From assembly GCF_020510585.1 (NCBI RefSeq), contig NZ_CP075190.1, positions 4,276,001 to 4,340,000 of the forward strand: a stretch of 64,000 nt of DNA. The letters run 5' to 3'. A program made the position numbers and the translations under genes. Origin of the DNA: Ferribacterium limneticum. Lineage in GTDB: Bacteria; Pseudomonadota; Gammaproteobacteria; Burkholderiales; Rhodocyclaceae. Of this stretch, positions 30,933 to 42,098 are shown one piece after another. Under the pieces are notes generated by a model. That model did not search any database. It had not been told where the DNA came from and saw only the letters and a list, made by a program, of their open reading frames with translations. Position 1 is the stretch's first letter. The number at the start of each line of letters is the position of its first letter.

Positions 30933-33302
30933 TTACCGCCCACGACGATCGTCTTCATCACCGTGGCGACGGCGTTGTTCCGGCTGACCTCCTTGTGGTG
31001 GCGCTGGCTGACGCGGCGGTTCAACCCTCGGCTGGGGCATCGGTGCCGGGGCAGGCGGGGGGGCACGTAATTCCTGAACCGGCTGACGCGGTGGCTCAGC
31101 CCGTTGCTGCGGCATCGGCACGGGGGCCGGAGCTGGCGCCCGGAACTCCTGGCGCGGCGGTTCGGCGCGCGGCTGCGGCATTTCGCGTACCGGTGGCGGG
31201 GCGGGCGCCCTGACTTCCGGAGCCGGCCTCGGCATTTCCGGCTGACGCATGGGCTGTGGCGCTTCGCGTTCACGAGGCGGTGGCGCCGGACGTTCCATGC
31301 GCTGAACATCCCGCACTTCCCGACGCGGCTCTCTTTCCTGCGGCGCCATCATCGGCCGTGGCTGACGCTCCTCGGTACGCGTTTCGGGCGCCGGTGTGTC
31401 GCGGCGCATTGGCGCCGGAGCTGCCTCTGGCGGGCGGCCGCGCATCTCCGTTTCGGGACGCGCTTCACCCGGACGGCGGAAGCCGTCGCGCCGCTGCAGC
31501 GGCGACACCTCGGCCGGCGGTGATTTGCCGACATCGGGGGCTGCCTGACGCTGTTCTGGCGACACTATCTCGCGGCGGACCGGCGGTACATCCCCCGGCA
31601 TCTTGCCGGCTTCGACCGCAGGCTGCCCGTCTCCGGGGCGGCGGAACCCGCCACGGCGCCCGTCGAGCGGCTGAGTCTGACCGGCTTCCGGCGCTGGCTG
31701 GCGAATTTCCGGCGGCACTGCCTCGCGACGTTGTGGCGTGGGGGGTGGTGCAACCTCAACCGGACGCCCACGATTTTCAATTCCTGGACGCATGTCGGGC
31801 AAGCCACGCCCACCTTCACGGCGCGTTTCGCCGTCGCGGGCATTCCCGGCCTCCGGCGTCGGCTGACGGAAAGCCGGACGATCCGGATTGCGTGGCATCG
31901 CTTCTGAACGCGGTGCGCCGCGCTCCTGGGCATTCAGCCGCGGGGCATCGAAATCGCGGCGTGGCCGGTTGATCGGTTCGCGTCTTTCGTCGTTGCGCGG
32001 ACGTACGGCTCCCTGAGCCGGGGCCAGCCAGTCAGCATTCGGTGCGGAGCGGGCAAGCGGGGCACGGCCGAGCGCCGGGCGCTCCTGGCGCTGAATTTCG
32101 CGTGAGGTGATCGGGCGGCCTTCACGGACCAGATTGGCCGGAACGACGGTAACTGCACGCGGCAAGGCATGGTGGGCAAAGGGAGCATGCCCGCCGGGAC
32201 GAATGGCGCGGTCGATGATGCTCACATCACGGACGTGAGTGATGTTGATCTGGCGGACATAGTTGGGACTGTGACGATGGCTAGGCACATAGACTTCACG
32301 CGGGGCAAGCGGGAACCAGCCGACGGCCGGTGCGGCGCCGAAGCTGAAGCCAACGCTCCAGCCCGGGTTGCCAATCCAGGCAACGAGGGCCGGCGCATAG
32401 ACCGGGCGGGCAACAATGCGGCCGGGAATCCAGCCCCAGCGGCCATGGATGATTGCCCAGCGCCCGTAGTGGAAGGGCGCGAAGCCCCACGGCGCCTGGT
32501 CGATCCACGTCCAGCCCCAAGGGGCGACCCAGGCCCAGCGGCCGTAGCGGTAGGGCGCCCAGTCGTCGGCCACGGCGCGCGGATACCAGACGGAACCGTA
32601 GTCGGGCGCTGTCTGCCAGTCACCGTAGGCGTCGAGATCCTGATAGCCGGTCATGTGCGGCGAAACGTGGCGGCGGGACTGGCTGGCCAGCGTCACGTTC
32701 TCGCGATTGGCCACCCAGCGGTCGAAGGCATCGTTGCTGCGGTCGGCATCGAGCTGCTCGTTGCCGTCGCTCCAATGGCTGACCTTCTGGCCGGCGGCTA
32801 CCGGCGTCGCCCGTTGGCCGTCATCGAAAACGGCGCGGCCGGCCTGTACGCTCAGTTCGCTGCGATCCCCGAAGACGTCGATGCGATAGCGCCCCGGCGT
32901 CAGGAAACGGACATTGCCATCCGGCGTGGCGATCACCACATCATCGACCTGATCGCGGTCGAGAATGCTGACCGCCAAGCTGCCGCCGCTGACGCGAACA
33001 TCGACTCGCGCGTCGTCGACGACGGGAAACTCGACCTCGCTGTCGTCGGCCAGTCGATAGGCAGTGGAGCCGATCCACACTTCGGCCCGACCGCGCTGCC
33101 CGGTTTCGAGAACGGCGCCGCTGCTGATCGGCCAGTTGAGCGTGGCCGGTCCGCCCTGATCGTTACGGTCACCCCGAAAATCGACCTGATTTTCAATATG
33201 CGCCAGACGCCCGACGCGGGCAGGTGGATCGCTCTGCGCCATGGCGGGCAGAGCAAGCGCCATGGTCAGTGCGAGCAGAATTTTTTGAAAGGATTGCAGC
33301 AT
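30933..33302 (-). CDS. FecR-like/DUF6600 exported protein with long Pro/Arg-rich tail
   Basis: 789 residues: signal peptide (ending PAMAQS), a FecR-like beta domain (about residues 40-200), then a Trp/Tyr/Gly-rich DUF6600 region with repeated YGRWAWVAPWGWTWID and GRWAIIHGRWGWIPG segments, and from about residue 400 a low-complexity tail rich in Pro, Arg, Gln and Glu. The tail has near-tandem units such as PQPRAEPPRQ and FRRPG. The ATG 33302 follows GGGAG. It probably acts at the cell envelope; no sigma/anti-sigma partner adjoins it. Confidence 0.75.
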   Translation of the reverse strand: MLQSFQKILLALTMALALPAMAQSDPPARVGRLAHIENQVDFRGDRNDQGGPATLNWPISSGAVLETGQRGRAEVWIGSTAYRLADDSEVEFPVVDDARVDVRVSGGSLAVSILDRDQVDDVVIATPDGNVRFLTPGRYRIDVFGDRSELSVQAGRAVFDDGQRATPVAAGQKVSHWSDGNEQLDADRSNDAFDRWVANRENVTLASQSRRHVSPHMTGYQDLDAYGDWQTAPDYGSVWYPRAVADDWAPYRYGRWAWVAPWGWTWIDQAPWGFAPFHYGRWAIIHGRWGWIPGRIVARPVYAPALVAWIGNPGWSVGFSFGAAPAVGWFPLAPREVYVPSHRHSPNYVRQINITHVRDVSIIDRAIRPGGHAPFAHHALPRAVTVVPANLVREGRPITSREIQRQERPALGRAPLARSAPNADWLAPAQGAVRPRNDERREPINRPRRDFDAPRLNAQERGAPRSEAMPRNPDRPAFRQPTPEAGNARDGETRREGGRGLPDMRPGIENRGRPVEVAPPPTPQRREAVPPEIRQPAPEAGQTQPLDGRRGGFRRPGDGQPAVEAGKMPGDVPPVRREIVSPEQRQAAPDVGKSPPAEVSPLQRRDGFRRPGEARPETEMRGRPPEAAPAPMRRDTPAPETRTEERQPRPMMAPQEREPRREVRDVQRMERPAPPPREREAPQPMRQPEMPRPAPEVRAPAPPPVREMPQPRAEPPRQEFRAPAPAPVPMPQQRAEPPRQPVQELRAPPPAPAPMPQPRVEPPRQPAPPQGGQPEQRRRHGDEDDRRGR

Positions 33303-33432
33303 CGTGGACTCCCGAAGGAAAAGCGCCGCCCGCACAAAAAGGCGGGCCAGTGTGTAATCAACGCGCCAACACGAGAAAGGATGCGTCAGCGCAGCAACTA
33401 AATGGTTTCAAAATGTTGCTGCCCTGATGCCT

Positions 33433-35145
33433 TCAGGTGTTGTCGGTCGTAATACCGTATTTCTTGGCGACCGTGACGTACAGTTCGCGGGCCGAAGCCA
33501 CCTTGGCGCTCTTGCGGTCCTTGCGCTGGGCGCGCTGCAGGTAATCAAGGGCCCGGGCCGCCAGTTCGGCATCCCAGCCGTTCTTGTCCATCAAGGCGTA
33601 AATGGCCTTGGCGGCATTGACCAGAAATTGCAGGTTGGGCACCTGCTCGACAGCCTGGATCAGCAACTGGACAGCACCTTCGAGATCGCCGCTGCGCGCC
33701 GCCATGACACCCTTGTTGTTGAGCTCGACAATCTCCTTGCCGACCTGCTCAAGCATCGCCTTGCCGGCATCGGGCTGGCCGGTTTTTTCGAAGACGCTGG
33801 TGATGTGGTCGATGAGGTTCTTGTCCTCATGGTTTTCGGCGGCAACCTGGCGCATGATCTTCGTCGCTTCGCCTTCCTTGCCGGTGGCGTAACAGGCGTG
33901 GGCCAGATCGACCGCCAGCCGCTGCGACACATGCTTGCCGTTCTCGGCCGCCTCTTCGCTGATCGTTTTCTGCAAGGCCAGCGCCTGATCGACCAGATGC
34001 TGGGCCTTATCTGCCGCCCCCTCGCTGTTCAGACACAGGCTTTCGGTCACCAGTGCTGCCAGTTCGGCCTGCTTGTCGCCGCGCCATTCACGCTTCATGT
34101 CGGCGGCAATCTTGCGCGAGGCCGCGACGTTACCTCGCTCAACCAGTACGCGCGACAGGTTGGCGAAGTCATCCACCGTCCTCAGGCTCGACCCCTTGCT
34201 GCGCTCGATGACCTTGCCGTAAGCCTTTTCGGCGGCCAGCAAATCGTTGTTGCGGGCTGCCACGTCACCGACCAGCCGTTGCCGAACCGTGTTGTGCGGC
34301 GAGGCATCGGCCGCCCGCTGCAAGGTCTGCTGGGCTTCCTCCAGTTTGCCCTGGGCTTCATGCACCGAAGCCAGAAAATCGTAGGCCGACAGATAGTCCG
34401 GCGCTTCCTGCGTGACCTGCTCGGCCAGATGCTCGGCCTCGTCGAGCGCCCCGCGATCGCGCAGGGCTGTTGCCAGTCCCATCTTGGCCCAGGGTACGAC
34501 GCGCCCTTCGAGAACGCGCCGGAAAACCTCTTCGGCCTCACGCGTCTTGCCCAGCGTATGCAGCAGATCACCCTTGAAACGCAGGGCATCGTACACAAAT
34601 TGCGGCTGCTGCTGGATAACGCGGTCGCAGGCAACAATGGCTTCCTGCAAGGCACCGCGCTCGATCTGCTCATAGATCTTGCGCAGCACGTGCTTCTTGT
34701 AGATGGCCCGGATCAGCCTGGCCTGGAGCTGCTCGGCGGTAAACGGCTTGATCAGGTAATCGTCGGGCGCCAGTTCGGCCAGCGAAACAACGTTAGTGTA
34801 GCCACGCTCGCTGGTGATGATCATGTACACCGTCGACAACGGGATGAGGTGGGCGTGGCGCAGTTCCTCAAGGAGTTGCTGGCCGTCGCGGCCATCGTCG
34901 AGGACGAAATCGGAGAGCACGATGTCAAAACGGTTGGCCTTGACCTGGCGGATGACCTCGGCCGAGTTGCCCGCCCCGTGCACCAGCGTCACGCTCAGCG
35001 CACCAAGCATCAGGCGCAGCGAATCGCGCGCCGGCGAATGACGGTCCACGATCAGGACCCTTTTCTTGGTCAGCGACTGCTGCAAAACCAGCAGCATCTC
35101 CTCGTTATCGAGCGGGCTGGGCCCTTTGGCTTGGCTAGTACTCAT
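33433..35145 (-). CDS. Response regulator receiver-TPR fusion protein
   Basis: 570 residues. Residues 28-145 form a CheY-like receiver (KRVLIVDRHSPARDSLRLML; phospho-acceptor Asp within VLSDFVLDD; conserved Lys in DDYLIKPF). The remainder is about ten TPR-like helical repeats (for example EAEEVFRRVLEGRVVPWAKMGLATALRDRG). There is no DNA-binding or enzymatic output, so it likely acts through protein binding. Monocistronic and divergent from mnmG across 117 bases. No cognate kinase gene is nearby. Confidence 0.88.
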   Translation of the reverse strand: MSTSQAKGPSPLDNEEMLLVLQQSLTKKRVLIVDRHSPARDSLRLMLGALSVTLVHGAGNSAEVIRQVKANRFDIVLSDFVLDDGRDGQQLLEELRHAHLIPLSTVYMIITSERGYTNVVSLAELAPDDYLIKPFTAEQLQARLIRAIYKKHVLRKIYEQIERGALQEAIVACDRVIQQQPQFVYDALRFKGDLLHTLGKTREAEEVFRRVLEGRVVPWAKMGLATALRDRGALDEAEHLAEQVTQEAPDYLSAYDFLASVHEAQGKLEEAQQTLQRAADASPHNTVRQRLVGDVAARNNDLLAAEKAYGKVIERSKGSSLRTVDDFANLSRVLVERGNVAASRKIAADMKREWRGDKQAELAALVTESLCLNSEGAADKAQHLVDQALALQKTISEEAAENGKHVSQRLAVDLAHACYATGKEGEATKIMRQVAAENHEDKNLIDHITSVFEKTGQPDAGKAMLEQVGKEIVELNNKGVMAARSGDLEGAVQLLIQAVEQVPNLQFLVNAAKAIYALMDKNGWDAELAARALDYLQRAQRKDRKSAKVASARELYVTVAKKYGITTDNT

Positions 35146-35262
35146 TTTGCAAACTTACTTGAGTTCACCGGACAGGGCAAGGAATCGGCAAAAACCTGTG
35201 ATATTTCAGCGCCCTGAAGTAAAATCCGCAGTCCGCTATTGCGCTGCAACAAAGCCAAACTC

Positions 35263-37194
35263 ATGCTCTATCCCACCCGTTTCGATGTCATCGTCGTCGG
35301 CGGCGGTCACGCCGGCACCGAGGCTGCGCTTGCCGCAGCCCGGGCGGGGGCGAACACGCTGCTGCTCACGCACAATCTGGATACGCTCGGCGCGATGAGC
35401 TGCAACCCGTCGATCGGCGGCATCGGCAAGGGCCATCTGGTCCGCGAGGTCGATGCGCTGGGTGGGGCGATGGCGGCGGCGACCGACGAGGCCGGCATCC
35501 AGTTCCGTATCCTGAACGCCTCGAAAGGCCCGGCCGTGCGTGCCACCCGCGCCCAGGCCGATCGCGTGCTGTACAAGCAGGCGATCCGCGGTCGACTGGA
35601 AAATCAGGCCAATTTGACCATCTTTGCCGAGGCCTGCGACGACCTGATCGTTGAAGGTGACCGCGTGGCTGGCGCGGTGACGCAGCTTGGCATCCGGTTC
35701 ATGGCCGGCGCCGTCGTACTGACCGCCGGCACGTTCCTCAACGGCAAGATCCACGTCGGGCTGGAGAACTACACCGGCGGCCGCATGGGCGATCCGCCGT
35801 CGAATTCGCTGGCTGCCCGCCTGAAAGAATTGCAGCTACCGCAAGGTCGCCTGAAAACCGGCACGCCGCCGCGCCTGGACGGCAAGACCATCGATTTTTC
35901 GGTGATGGAAGAACAGCATTCGGACGACCCGATGCCGGTCTTCTCCTTCCTCGGCAATGCCGCCCAGCATCCGCGTCAGTTGCCGTGCTGGATCACCGAG
36001 ACCAACGAACGCACGCACGACATCATCCGCAGCGGGCTGGACCGTTCGCCGATGTACACCGGCGTCATCGAAGGTGTCGGCCCGCGCTACTGCCCGTCGA
36101 TCGAAGACAAGATCCACCGCTTCGCCGACAAGAATCAGCACAACGTCTTCCTCGAACCGGAGGGCCTGACAACGCACGAGATCTACCCGAACGGGGTGTC
36201 CACCAGCTTGCCTTTCGACATCCAGCTGGCGCTGGTCCGCTCGATCCGTGGCATGGAGAACGTGCACATCCTGCGCCCCGGCTACGCCATTGAGTACGAT
36301 TTCTACGACCCGCGCGGCCTCAAGGACACGCTCGAATCGAAGGCCATCAACGGCCTGTTCTTCGCCGGCCAGATCAATGGCACGACCGGCTACGAAGAAG
36401 CCGCCGCGCAGGGCCTGCTCGCTGGCATCAACGCCGTGCGCTACGTGCGCGACGAAGCCGGCTGGTGCCCGAAACGCAACGAAGCCTACCTCGGCGTGCT
36501 GGTCGACGACCTGATCACGCGCGGCGTCTCCGACCCTTACCGGATGTTCACGAGCCGCGCCGAATATCGCCTGAGCCTGCGTGAAGACAACGCCGATTTG
36601 CGCCTGACCGAACAGGGCCGCGCCCTCGGCCTGGTCGACGATATCCGCTGGACCGCCTTCTGCCAGAAACGCGATGCCATCGCCGCCGAACAGGAACGCC
36701 TCAAATCAACCTGGGTCAATCCCAAGCTGACGCCGGCCGAAGATTGCATCCGCGTACTAGGCAAGCCAATCGAACACGAATACAACCTGTTCGAACTGCT
36801 GCGCCGGCCCGAGGTGTCCTACGCAGCGCTCATCACCCTGCCGATTAACGAAACCGGCGGCGAAGCCGAATCTCACGGTCAACCGGAAAATTTGCCCAAA
36901 ATTGAAATGGACCCGGCGGTTATCGAGCAACTCGAAATCTCCGCCAAGTATCAGGGCTACATCGACCGTCAGGCCGAGGAAGTCGCCAAGTCGGCCAGCT
37001 ACGAAAACACCGCGCTGCCGAGCGATCTCGATTACGCCACGGTCGCCGGCCTGTCCAACGAGGTCAAGCAGAAGCTCAATCAACACAAGCCGCAGACCAT
37101 CGGCCAGGCCTCGCGCATTCAGGGCATCACGCCAGCTGCTGTTTCGCTGCTGCTCATTCACCTCAAGCGCCACAACCTGTCGCAAGCCGCATGA
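35263..37194 (+). CDS. mnmG: tRNA uridine 5-carboxymethylaminomethyl modification enzyme MnmG
   Basis: A 643-residue FAD enzyme that, with MnmE, modifies the wobble uridine of several tRNAs. The dinucleotide motif [17 protein letters not shown] is near residue 13, followed by [24 protein letters not shown]. The C-terminal helical domain ([14 protein letters not shown]) binds MnmE and tRNA. Start ATG 35263 (MLYPTRFDV). A dispersed repeat encodes residues 537-549 in the linker before [12 protein letters not shown], where E. coli has about 15 fewer residues. First gene of an mnmG-rsmG-parA-parB operon with 4-base overlaps. Confidence 0.96.
   Translation: MLYPTRFDVIVVGGGHAGTEAALAAARAGANTLLLTHNLDTLGAMSCNPSIGGIGKGHLVREVDALGGAMAAATDEAGIQFRILNASKGPAVRATRAQADRVLYKQAIRGRLENQANLTIFAEACDDLIVEGDRVAGAVTQLGIRFMAGAVVLTAGTFLNGKIHVGLENYTGGRMGDPPSNSLAARLKELQLPQGRLKTGTPPRLDGKTIDFSVMEEQHSDDPMPVFSFLGNAAQHPRQLPCWITETNERTHDIIRSGLDRSPMYTGVIEGVGPRYCPSIEDKIHRFADKNQHNVFLEPEGLTTHEIYPNGVSTSLPFDIQLALVRSIRGMENVHILRPGYAIEYDFYDPRGLKDTLESKAINGLFFAGQINGTTGYEEAAAQGLLAGINAVRYVRDEAGWCPKRNEAYLGVLVDDLITRGVSDPYRMFTSRAEYRLSLREDNADLRLTEQGRALGLVDDIRWTAFCQKRDAIAAEQERLKSTWVNPKLTPAEDCIRVLGKPIEHEYNLFELLRRPEVSYAALITLPINETGGEAESHGQPENLPKIEMDPAVIEQLEISAKYQGYIDRQAEEVAKSASYENTALPSDLDYATVAGLSNEVKQKLNQHKPQTIGQASRIQGITPAAVSLLLIHLKRHNLSQAA
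36871..36908 (-). repeat. Dispersed repeat inside mnmG (copy 6)
   Basis: Minus strand: ATTTCAATTTTGGGC, spacer, TTCCGGTTGACCGTGAGA. The gene strand encodes [13 protein letters not shown]. The site coincides with an extra segment of MnmG relative to E. coli as I recall that sequence. Confidence 0.85.
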
Positions 37195-37808
37195 GTCAGA
37201 ACGCCCTCGCCAGCGGCCTGGCCGCCCTGGACATCACGCTTCCAGCCGAGGCGCAGAGCAAGCTGCTCGCCTTCCGCGACCTGTTGCTCAAGTGGAACAA
37301 GACTTACAACCTGACTGCCCTGCGCGATCCGGCCCAGGCCATTTCGCATCATCTTCTCGATTCGCTGGCCATCCTGCCGCATGTCGGCGACGGCAATCTG
37401 CTCGACGTCGGCAGTGGCGGCGGCCTGCCCGGCATCCCGCTGGCCATCGCCCGGCCCAACCTCTCGGTCAGCATGGTCGACACCGTGCAAAAGAAAACCA
37501 CCTTCCTGCAGCAAGCGGCCATCGAACTGGCACTCAGGAATGTTACGGTGCACCACGCCCGGGTTGAAGAAATGCAGGGACAATATGCCCAGATCAGCTC
37601 GCGCGCCTTTGCCGAAATCGGCCTTTTCATCAGCCTGACCCGCCACCTGCTCGCCCCGAACGGACGCTGGCTGGCCATGAAAGGGGTGCGACCGGACGAC
37701 GAACTCAAGGCCCTGCCGGCCGACATCACGGTTGAATCAATCATCCCGCTCAGCGTACCCGGGCTGGATGCCGAACGACATTTGATCATTCTGAAAGCCG
37801 GGTCATGA
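37191..37808 (+). CDS. rsmG: 16S rRNA (guanine-527-N7)-methyltransferase RsmG
   Basis: A 205-residue Rossmann-fold methyltransferase with SAM motif [20 protein letters not shown] (about residues 68-87) and the family N-terminus with [13 protein letters not shown]. It methylates G527 of 16S rRNA. The ATG overlaps the mnmG stop (ATGA) and its own stop overlaps the parA start, so the genes are translationally coupled. Confidence 0.95.
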   Translation: MSQNALASGLAALDITLPAEAQSKLLAFRDLLLKWNKTYNLTALRDPAQAISHHLLDSLAILPHVGDGNLLDVGSGGGLPGIPLAIARPNLSVSMVDTVQKKTTFLQQAAIELALRNVTVHHARVEEMQGQYAQISSRAFAEIGLFISLTRHLLAPNGRWLAMKGVRPDDELKALPADITVESIIPLSVPGLDAERHLIILKAGS

Positions 37809-38566
37809 AAGTACTCGCCATAACCAACCAGAAAGGTGGCGTCGGCAAGACGACCACCGCAGTCAATCTGGCGGCGTCGCTGGCCGCCGAGGGCAAGCGC
37901 GTCCTGCTCATCGACATGGATCCGCAGGGCAACGCGACGACCGGCGCCGGTATCACCAAGAAAGAAGCGCTGCCCACCGTTTATCAGTTGTTGATTGGCG
38001 CCGCGACGCTGCTCGAAGTCTGCATCGCGACTGCTTTCGACTTCGACATCCTGCCCGCCAACCGCGAACTGGCCGGCGCCGAAGTCGAAATGATCGAGCT
38101 CGACCAGCGCGAATACCGCCTGAAAAATGCCCTGGCGCAAAACCACGCTGAATACGATTTCGTACTCATCGACTGCCCACCGGCTCTCAACATGCTGACC
38201 GTCAATGCGCTGGTCGCCGCCGATTCGGTGCTCATTCCGATGCAGTGCGAGTACTACGCGCTCGAAGGCCTGTCCGATCTCGTCGAAACCTTGCGCAAGG
38301 TTCGCCATCATCTGAATTCGCGCCTTGAAATCGAGGGCCTGTTGCGCACCATGTACAACAGCCAGAGCACGCTGACCCAACAAGTCTCCAACGAACTCGA
38401 AAGCCACTTCGGCGACAAGGTCTACAAGACCATCGTGCCGCGCAACGTTCGCCTCGCCGAAGCCCCGTCCTACGGCAAGCCGGTCATCGCCTTCGACAAA
38501 AACTCCAAGGGTGCGCAAGCCTATTCCGCACTCGCCCAGGAAATTCTTGAAAGGGTCGCCCAATGA
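37805..38566 (+). CDS. parA: Chromosome-partitioning ATPase ParA (Soj)
   Basis: A 253-residue deviant Walker-A ATPase: [18 protein letters not shown] at residues 10-27, Walker-A-prime [11 protein letters not shown], and Walker B FVLIDCPP. It forms an ATP-dependent gradient on the nucleoid that moves ParB-parS complexes. Four-base overlaps at both ends tie it to rsmG and parB. Confidence 0.96.
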   Translation: MKVLAITNQKGGVGKTTTAVNLAASLAAEGKRVLLIDMDPQGNATTGAGITKKEALPTVYQLLIGAATLLEVCIATAFDFDILPANRELAGAEVEMIELDQREYRLKNALAQNHAEYDFVLIDCPPALNMLTVNALVAADSVLIPMQCEYYALEGLSDLVETLRKVRHHLNSRLEIEGLLRTMYNSQSTLTQQVSNELESHFGDKVYKTIVPRNVRLAEAPSYGKPVIAFDKNSKGAQAYSALAQEILERVAQ

Positions 38567-39417
38567 TCAAGATGAAAGGACTCGGCCGCGGCCTCGACGC
38601 ACTGCTTTCCGGCAGCGACGCCAAGGCCGAAGACGAACTGCGCAACCTGCCGGTCGAACGCCTGAAACCCGGCAAGTACCAGCCGCGTACTCACATGGAC
38701 CAGGACTCGCTGGCTGAACTCGCTGCATCGATCAAGGCCCAGGGCGTCATGCAGCCGATTCTCGTGCGCGCCGTCAACAACACGCCCGGCGCCGAGCGCT
38801 ACGAAATCGTCGCCGGCGAACGCCGTTGGCGCGCCTCACAGCTGGCCGGCCTGAGCGAAGTACCGGTTCTGGTTCGCAGCATTCCCGACGAGCAGGCGCT
38901 GGCCATGGCGCTCATCGAAAACATCCAGCGCGAAAACCTCAACCCGCTCGAAGAAGCTCAGGGCCTGCAACGCCTGATCGATGAATTCGGTCTGACCCAC
39001 CAGCAGGCTGCCGATGCCGTTGGCCGCTCCCGTCCGGCCGCCACCAATCTACTACGTTTGTTGCAACTGACTGCCCCGGTTCAGGAATTGCTGATGACCG
39101 GCCAGATCGACATGGGCCACGCCCGCGCCCTGCTGCCAATTTCCAGCGGCCAGCAGGTTGGCGTTGCTCAACGCGTCGTGCAGAAGGGCCTTTCGGTCCG
39201 CGAAACAGAACGGCTGGTCCAGCAACTATTGAATCCACCCAAGCATGCGCCGGAAAAAACCATCGACCGCGATCTGCTGAGCCTGCAGGAACGCCTGTCC
39301 GATGGACTGGGCGCCAACGTCGCCATACGCTCCAACAAAAAAGGGGCCGGCAAGGTCACCATCGAATTTTCCAGTCTCGACCAGCTTGACGGTCTCATAT
39401 CGCGGCTTCATGCATAA
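38563..39417 (+). CDS. parB: Chromosome-partitioning protein ParB (Spo0J)
   Basis: A 284-residue ParB: N-terminal RGLDALLSG motif that contacts ParA, CTPase box with [13 protein letters not shown] and [14 protein letters not shown], helix-turn-helix ([23 protein letters not shown]), and a C-terminal dimer domain. It loads on parS sites; I did not find a convincing parS 16-mer in the window. Start ATG 38563; an ATG three codons on is possible. Confidence 0.95.
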   Translation: MIKMKGLGRGLDALLSGSDAKAEDELRNLPVERLKPGKYQPRTHMDQDSLAELAASIKAQGVMQPILVRAVNNTPGAERYEIVAGERRWRASQLAGLSEVPVLVRSIPDEQALAMALIENIQRENLNPLEEAQGLQRLIDEFGLTHQQAADAVGRSRPAATNLLRLLQLTAPVQELLMTGQIDMGHARALLPISSGQQVGVAQRVVQKGLSVRETERLVQQLLNPPKHAPEKTIDRDLLSLQERLSDGLGANVAIRSNKKGAGKVTIEFSSLDQLDGLISRLHA

Positions 39418-39481
39418 GCAATGTCACTAATCGTAACCCACAGAAAGTACGGGAAAACCCTCAATTTTTGCACTGCGGAAA

Positions 39482-39510
39482 TTGACTCATCTATAAGACT
39501 CCGTTACACT
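39482..39510 (+). promoter_or_regulatory. Probable promoter of the ATP synthase operon
   Basis: -35 TTGACT (39482-39487), 17-bp spacer, -10 TACACT (39505-39510), 27 bases before the atpI start codon and after parB. Confidence 0.6.
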
Positions 39511-39536
39511 CTCACGGTTATTGATCGAGGCATGTC

Positions 39537-40710
<1,174 letters not shown>

Positions 40711-40768
40711 GTTTCCTGTAGTTTTTCGTAGTTTTTACTTTAACCCCGCACTAAACCTACCTTACTGA

Positions 40769-41041
<273 letters not shown>

Positions 41042-41078
41042 TCCGCGCCCCTGAAACCCTTATAACCAGGAGGTTAGC

Positions 41079-41549
41079 GTGAATATCAACGCTACACTGA
41101 TTGGCCAGGCAATCTGGTTTGGTCTCTTCATCTGGATCACGATGAAGTTCGTCTGGCCGCCGCTGCAAAAAGCGATGGCAGACCGCCAAGCACAGATCGC
41201 TGATGGCCTGGCTGCAGCTGAACGTGGCAAGCACGAGCAAGAACTCGCTGCCAAGCGTTCCGCTGACGCGTTGCGGGAAGCCAAGGAGAAATCCTCGGAC
41301 CTCATCGCTCAAGCCGAAAAGCGTGCGCAACAGATCGTCGAAGAAGCCAAGGGCACCGCCAAGGTTGAGGCCGATAAGGTCGTCGCCGGCGCCAAAGCCG
41401 AAATCGATCAGGAAGTCGAACGCGCCAAGCAAGCTTTGCGTGAGCGCGTCGCCGAACTGGCGGTTGCTGGTGCCGAGAAGATCCTGCGCAAGGAAATCAA
41501 CGCGTCCGCGCATGCCGACATGCTGGTCGCCCTGAAACAGGACCTGTAA
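41079..41549 (+). CDS. atpF: ATP synthase F0 subunit b
   Basis: A 156-residue peripheral-stalk subunit with one N-terminal transmembrane helix ([23 protein letters not shown]) and a long charged coiled coil. It starts with GTG at 41079, with AGGAGG seven bases upstream. Confidence 0.96.
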   Translation: MNINATLIGQAIWFGLFIWITMKFVWPPLQKAMADRQAQIADGLAAAERGKHEQELAAKRSADALREAKEKSSDLIAQAEKRAQQIVEEAKGTAKVEADKVVAGAKAEIDQEVERAKQALRERVAELAVAGAEKILRKEINASAHADMLVALKQDL

Positions 41550-41552
41550 GCA

Positions 41553-42089
41553 ATGGCTGAATCCGTCACTATCGCCCGCCCTTACGCCGAAGCCCTGTTC
41601 CGGGCAGCCAAGGAAAGCGGCAATCTGGCCAAGTGGGCCGAGCAAGCTGCAACGCTCGCCCAGGTGGCTGCCAGTCCCGATGTCCGTTCGGCTATCGGTG
41701 ATCCCAACGTGGCGGCCCCGCAACTGGTCGACCTCTTCCGGTCTGCCTGCGGTACGGCGGTAGATGCGGAGCTGGCGAACTTCATCCAGCTGCTGTCCAA
41801 CAATGACCGTCTGGGACTGTTGCCGGAAATCGCCGGCTTGTACGAAACCTACAAGCGCGCCGAGGAAGGCACCAAGCAAGCCGAAATCATTTCGGCTTTC
41901 CCGATTGACGACAACCAGGTGAAAGCCCTGGTGCCCCAACTCGAAACGGTCTTCAAGACCAGGCTCGAGACTTCCGTGTCGGTTGATCCGACCCTGATTG
42001 GTGGCATCAAGGTAATCGTTGGCGACCAGATGCTGGATGCTTCAGTCCGCGGCAAGCTCGACGCCATGGCTACGGCGCTGAACAACTAG
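41553..42089 (+). CDS. atpH: ATP synthase F1 subunit delta
   Basis: A 178-residue soluble subunit linking the b stalk to the top of the alpha3-beta3 head. N-terminal helical bundle starts SVTIARPYAEALFRAAKE; the C-terminal DPTLIGGIKVIVGDQMLDASVRGKL signature is intact. Three bases after atpF. Confidence 0.96.
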   Translation: MAESVTIARPYAEALFRAAKESGNLAKWAEQAATLAQVAASPDVRSAIGDPNVAAPQLVDLFRSACGTAVDAELANFIQLLSNNDRLGLLPEIAGLYETYKRAEEGTKQAEIISAFPIDDNQVKALVPQLETVFKTRLETSVSVDPTLIGGIKVIVGDQMLDASVRGKLDAMATALNN

Positions 42090-42098
42090 GAGAATTTC

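Noticed and set aside
30990..31800. CRISPR-like or tandem DNA repeats
   Set aside because: Repeats are imperfect, lack regular spacers and encode the Pro/Arg-rich tail of the FecR-like protein. No cas genes are present.
35146..35262. Replication origin near mnmG-parAB
   Set aside because: No cluster of DnaA boxes or AT-rich unwinding element is visible in the gap; dnaA and rpmH are not in the window.
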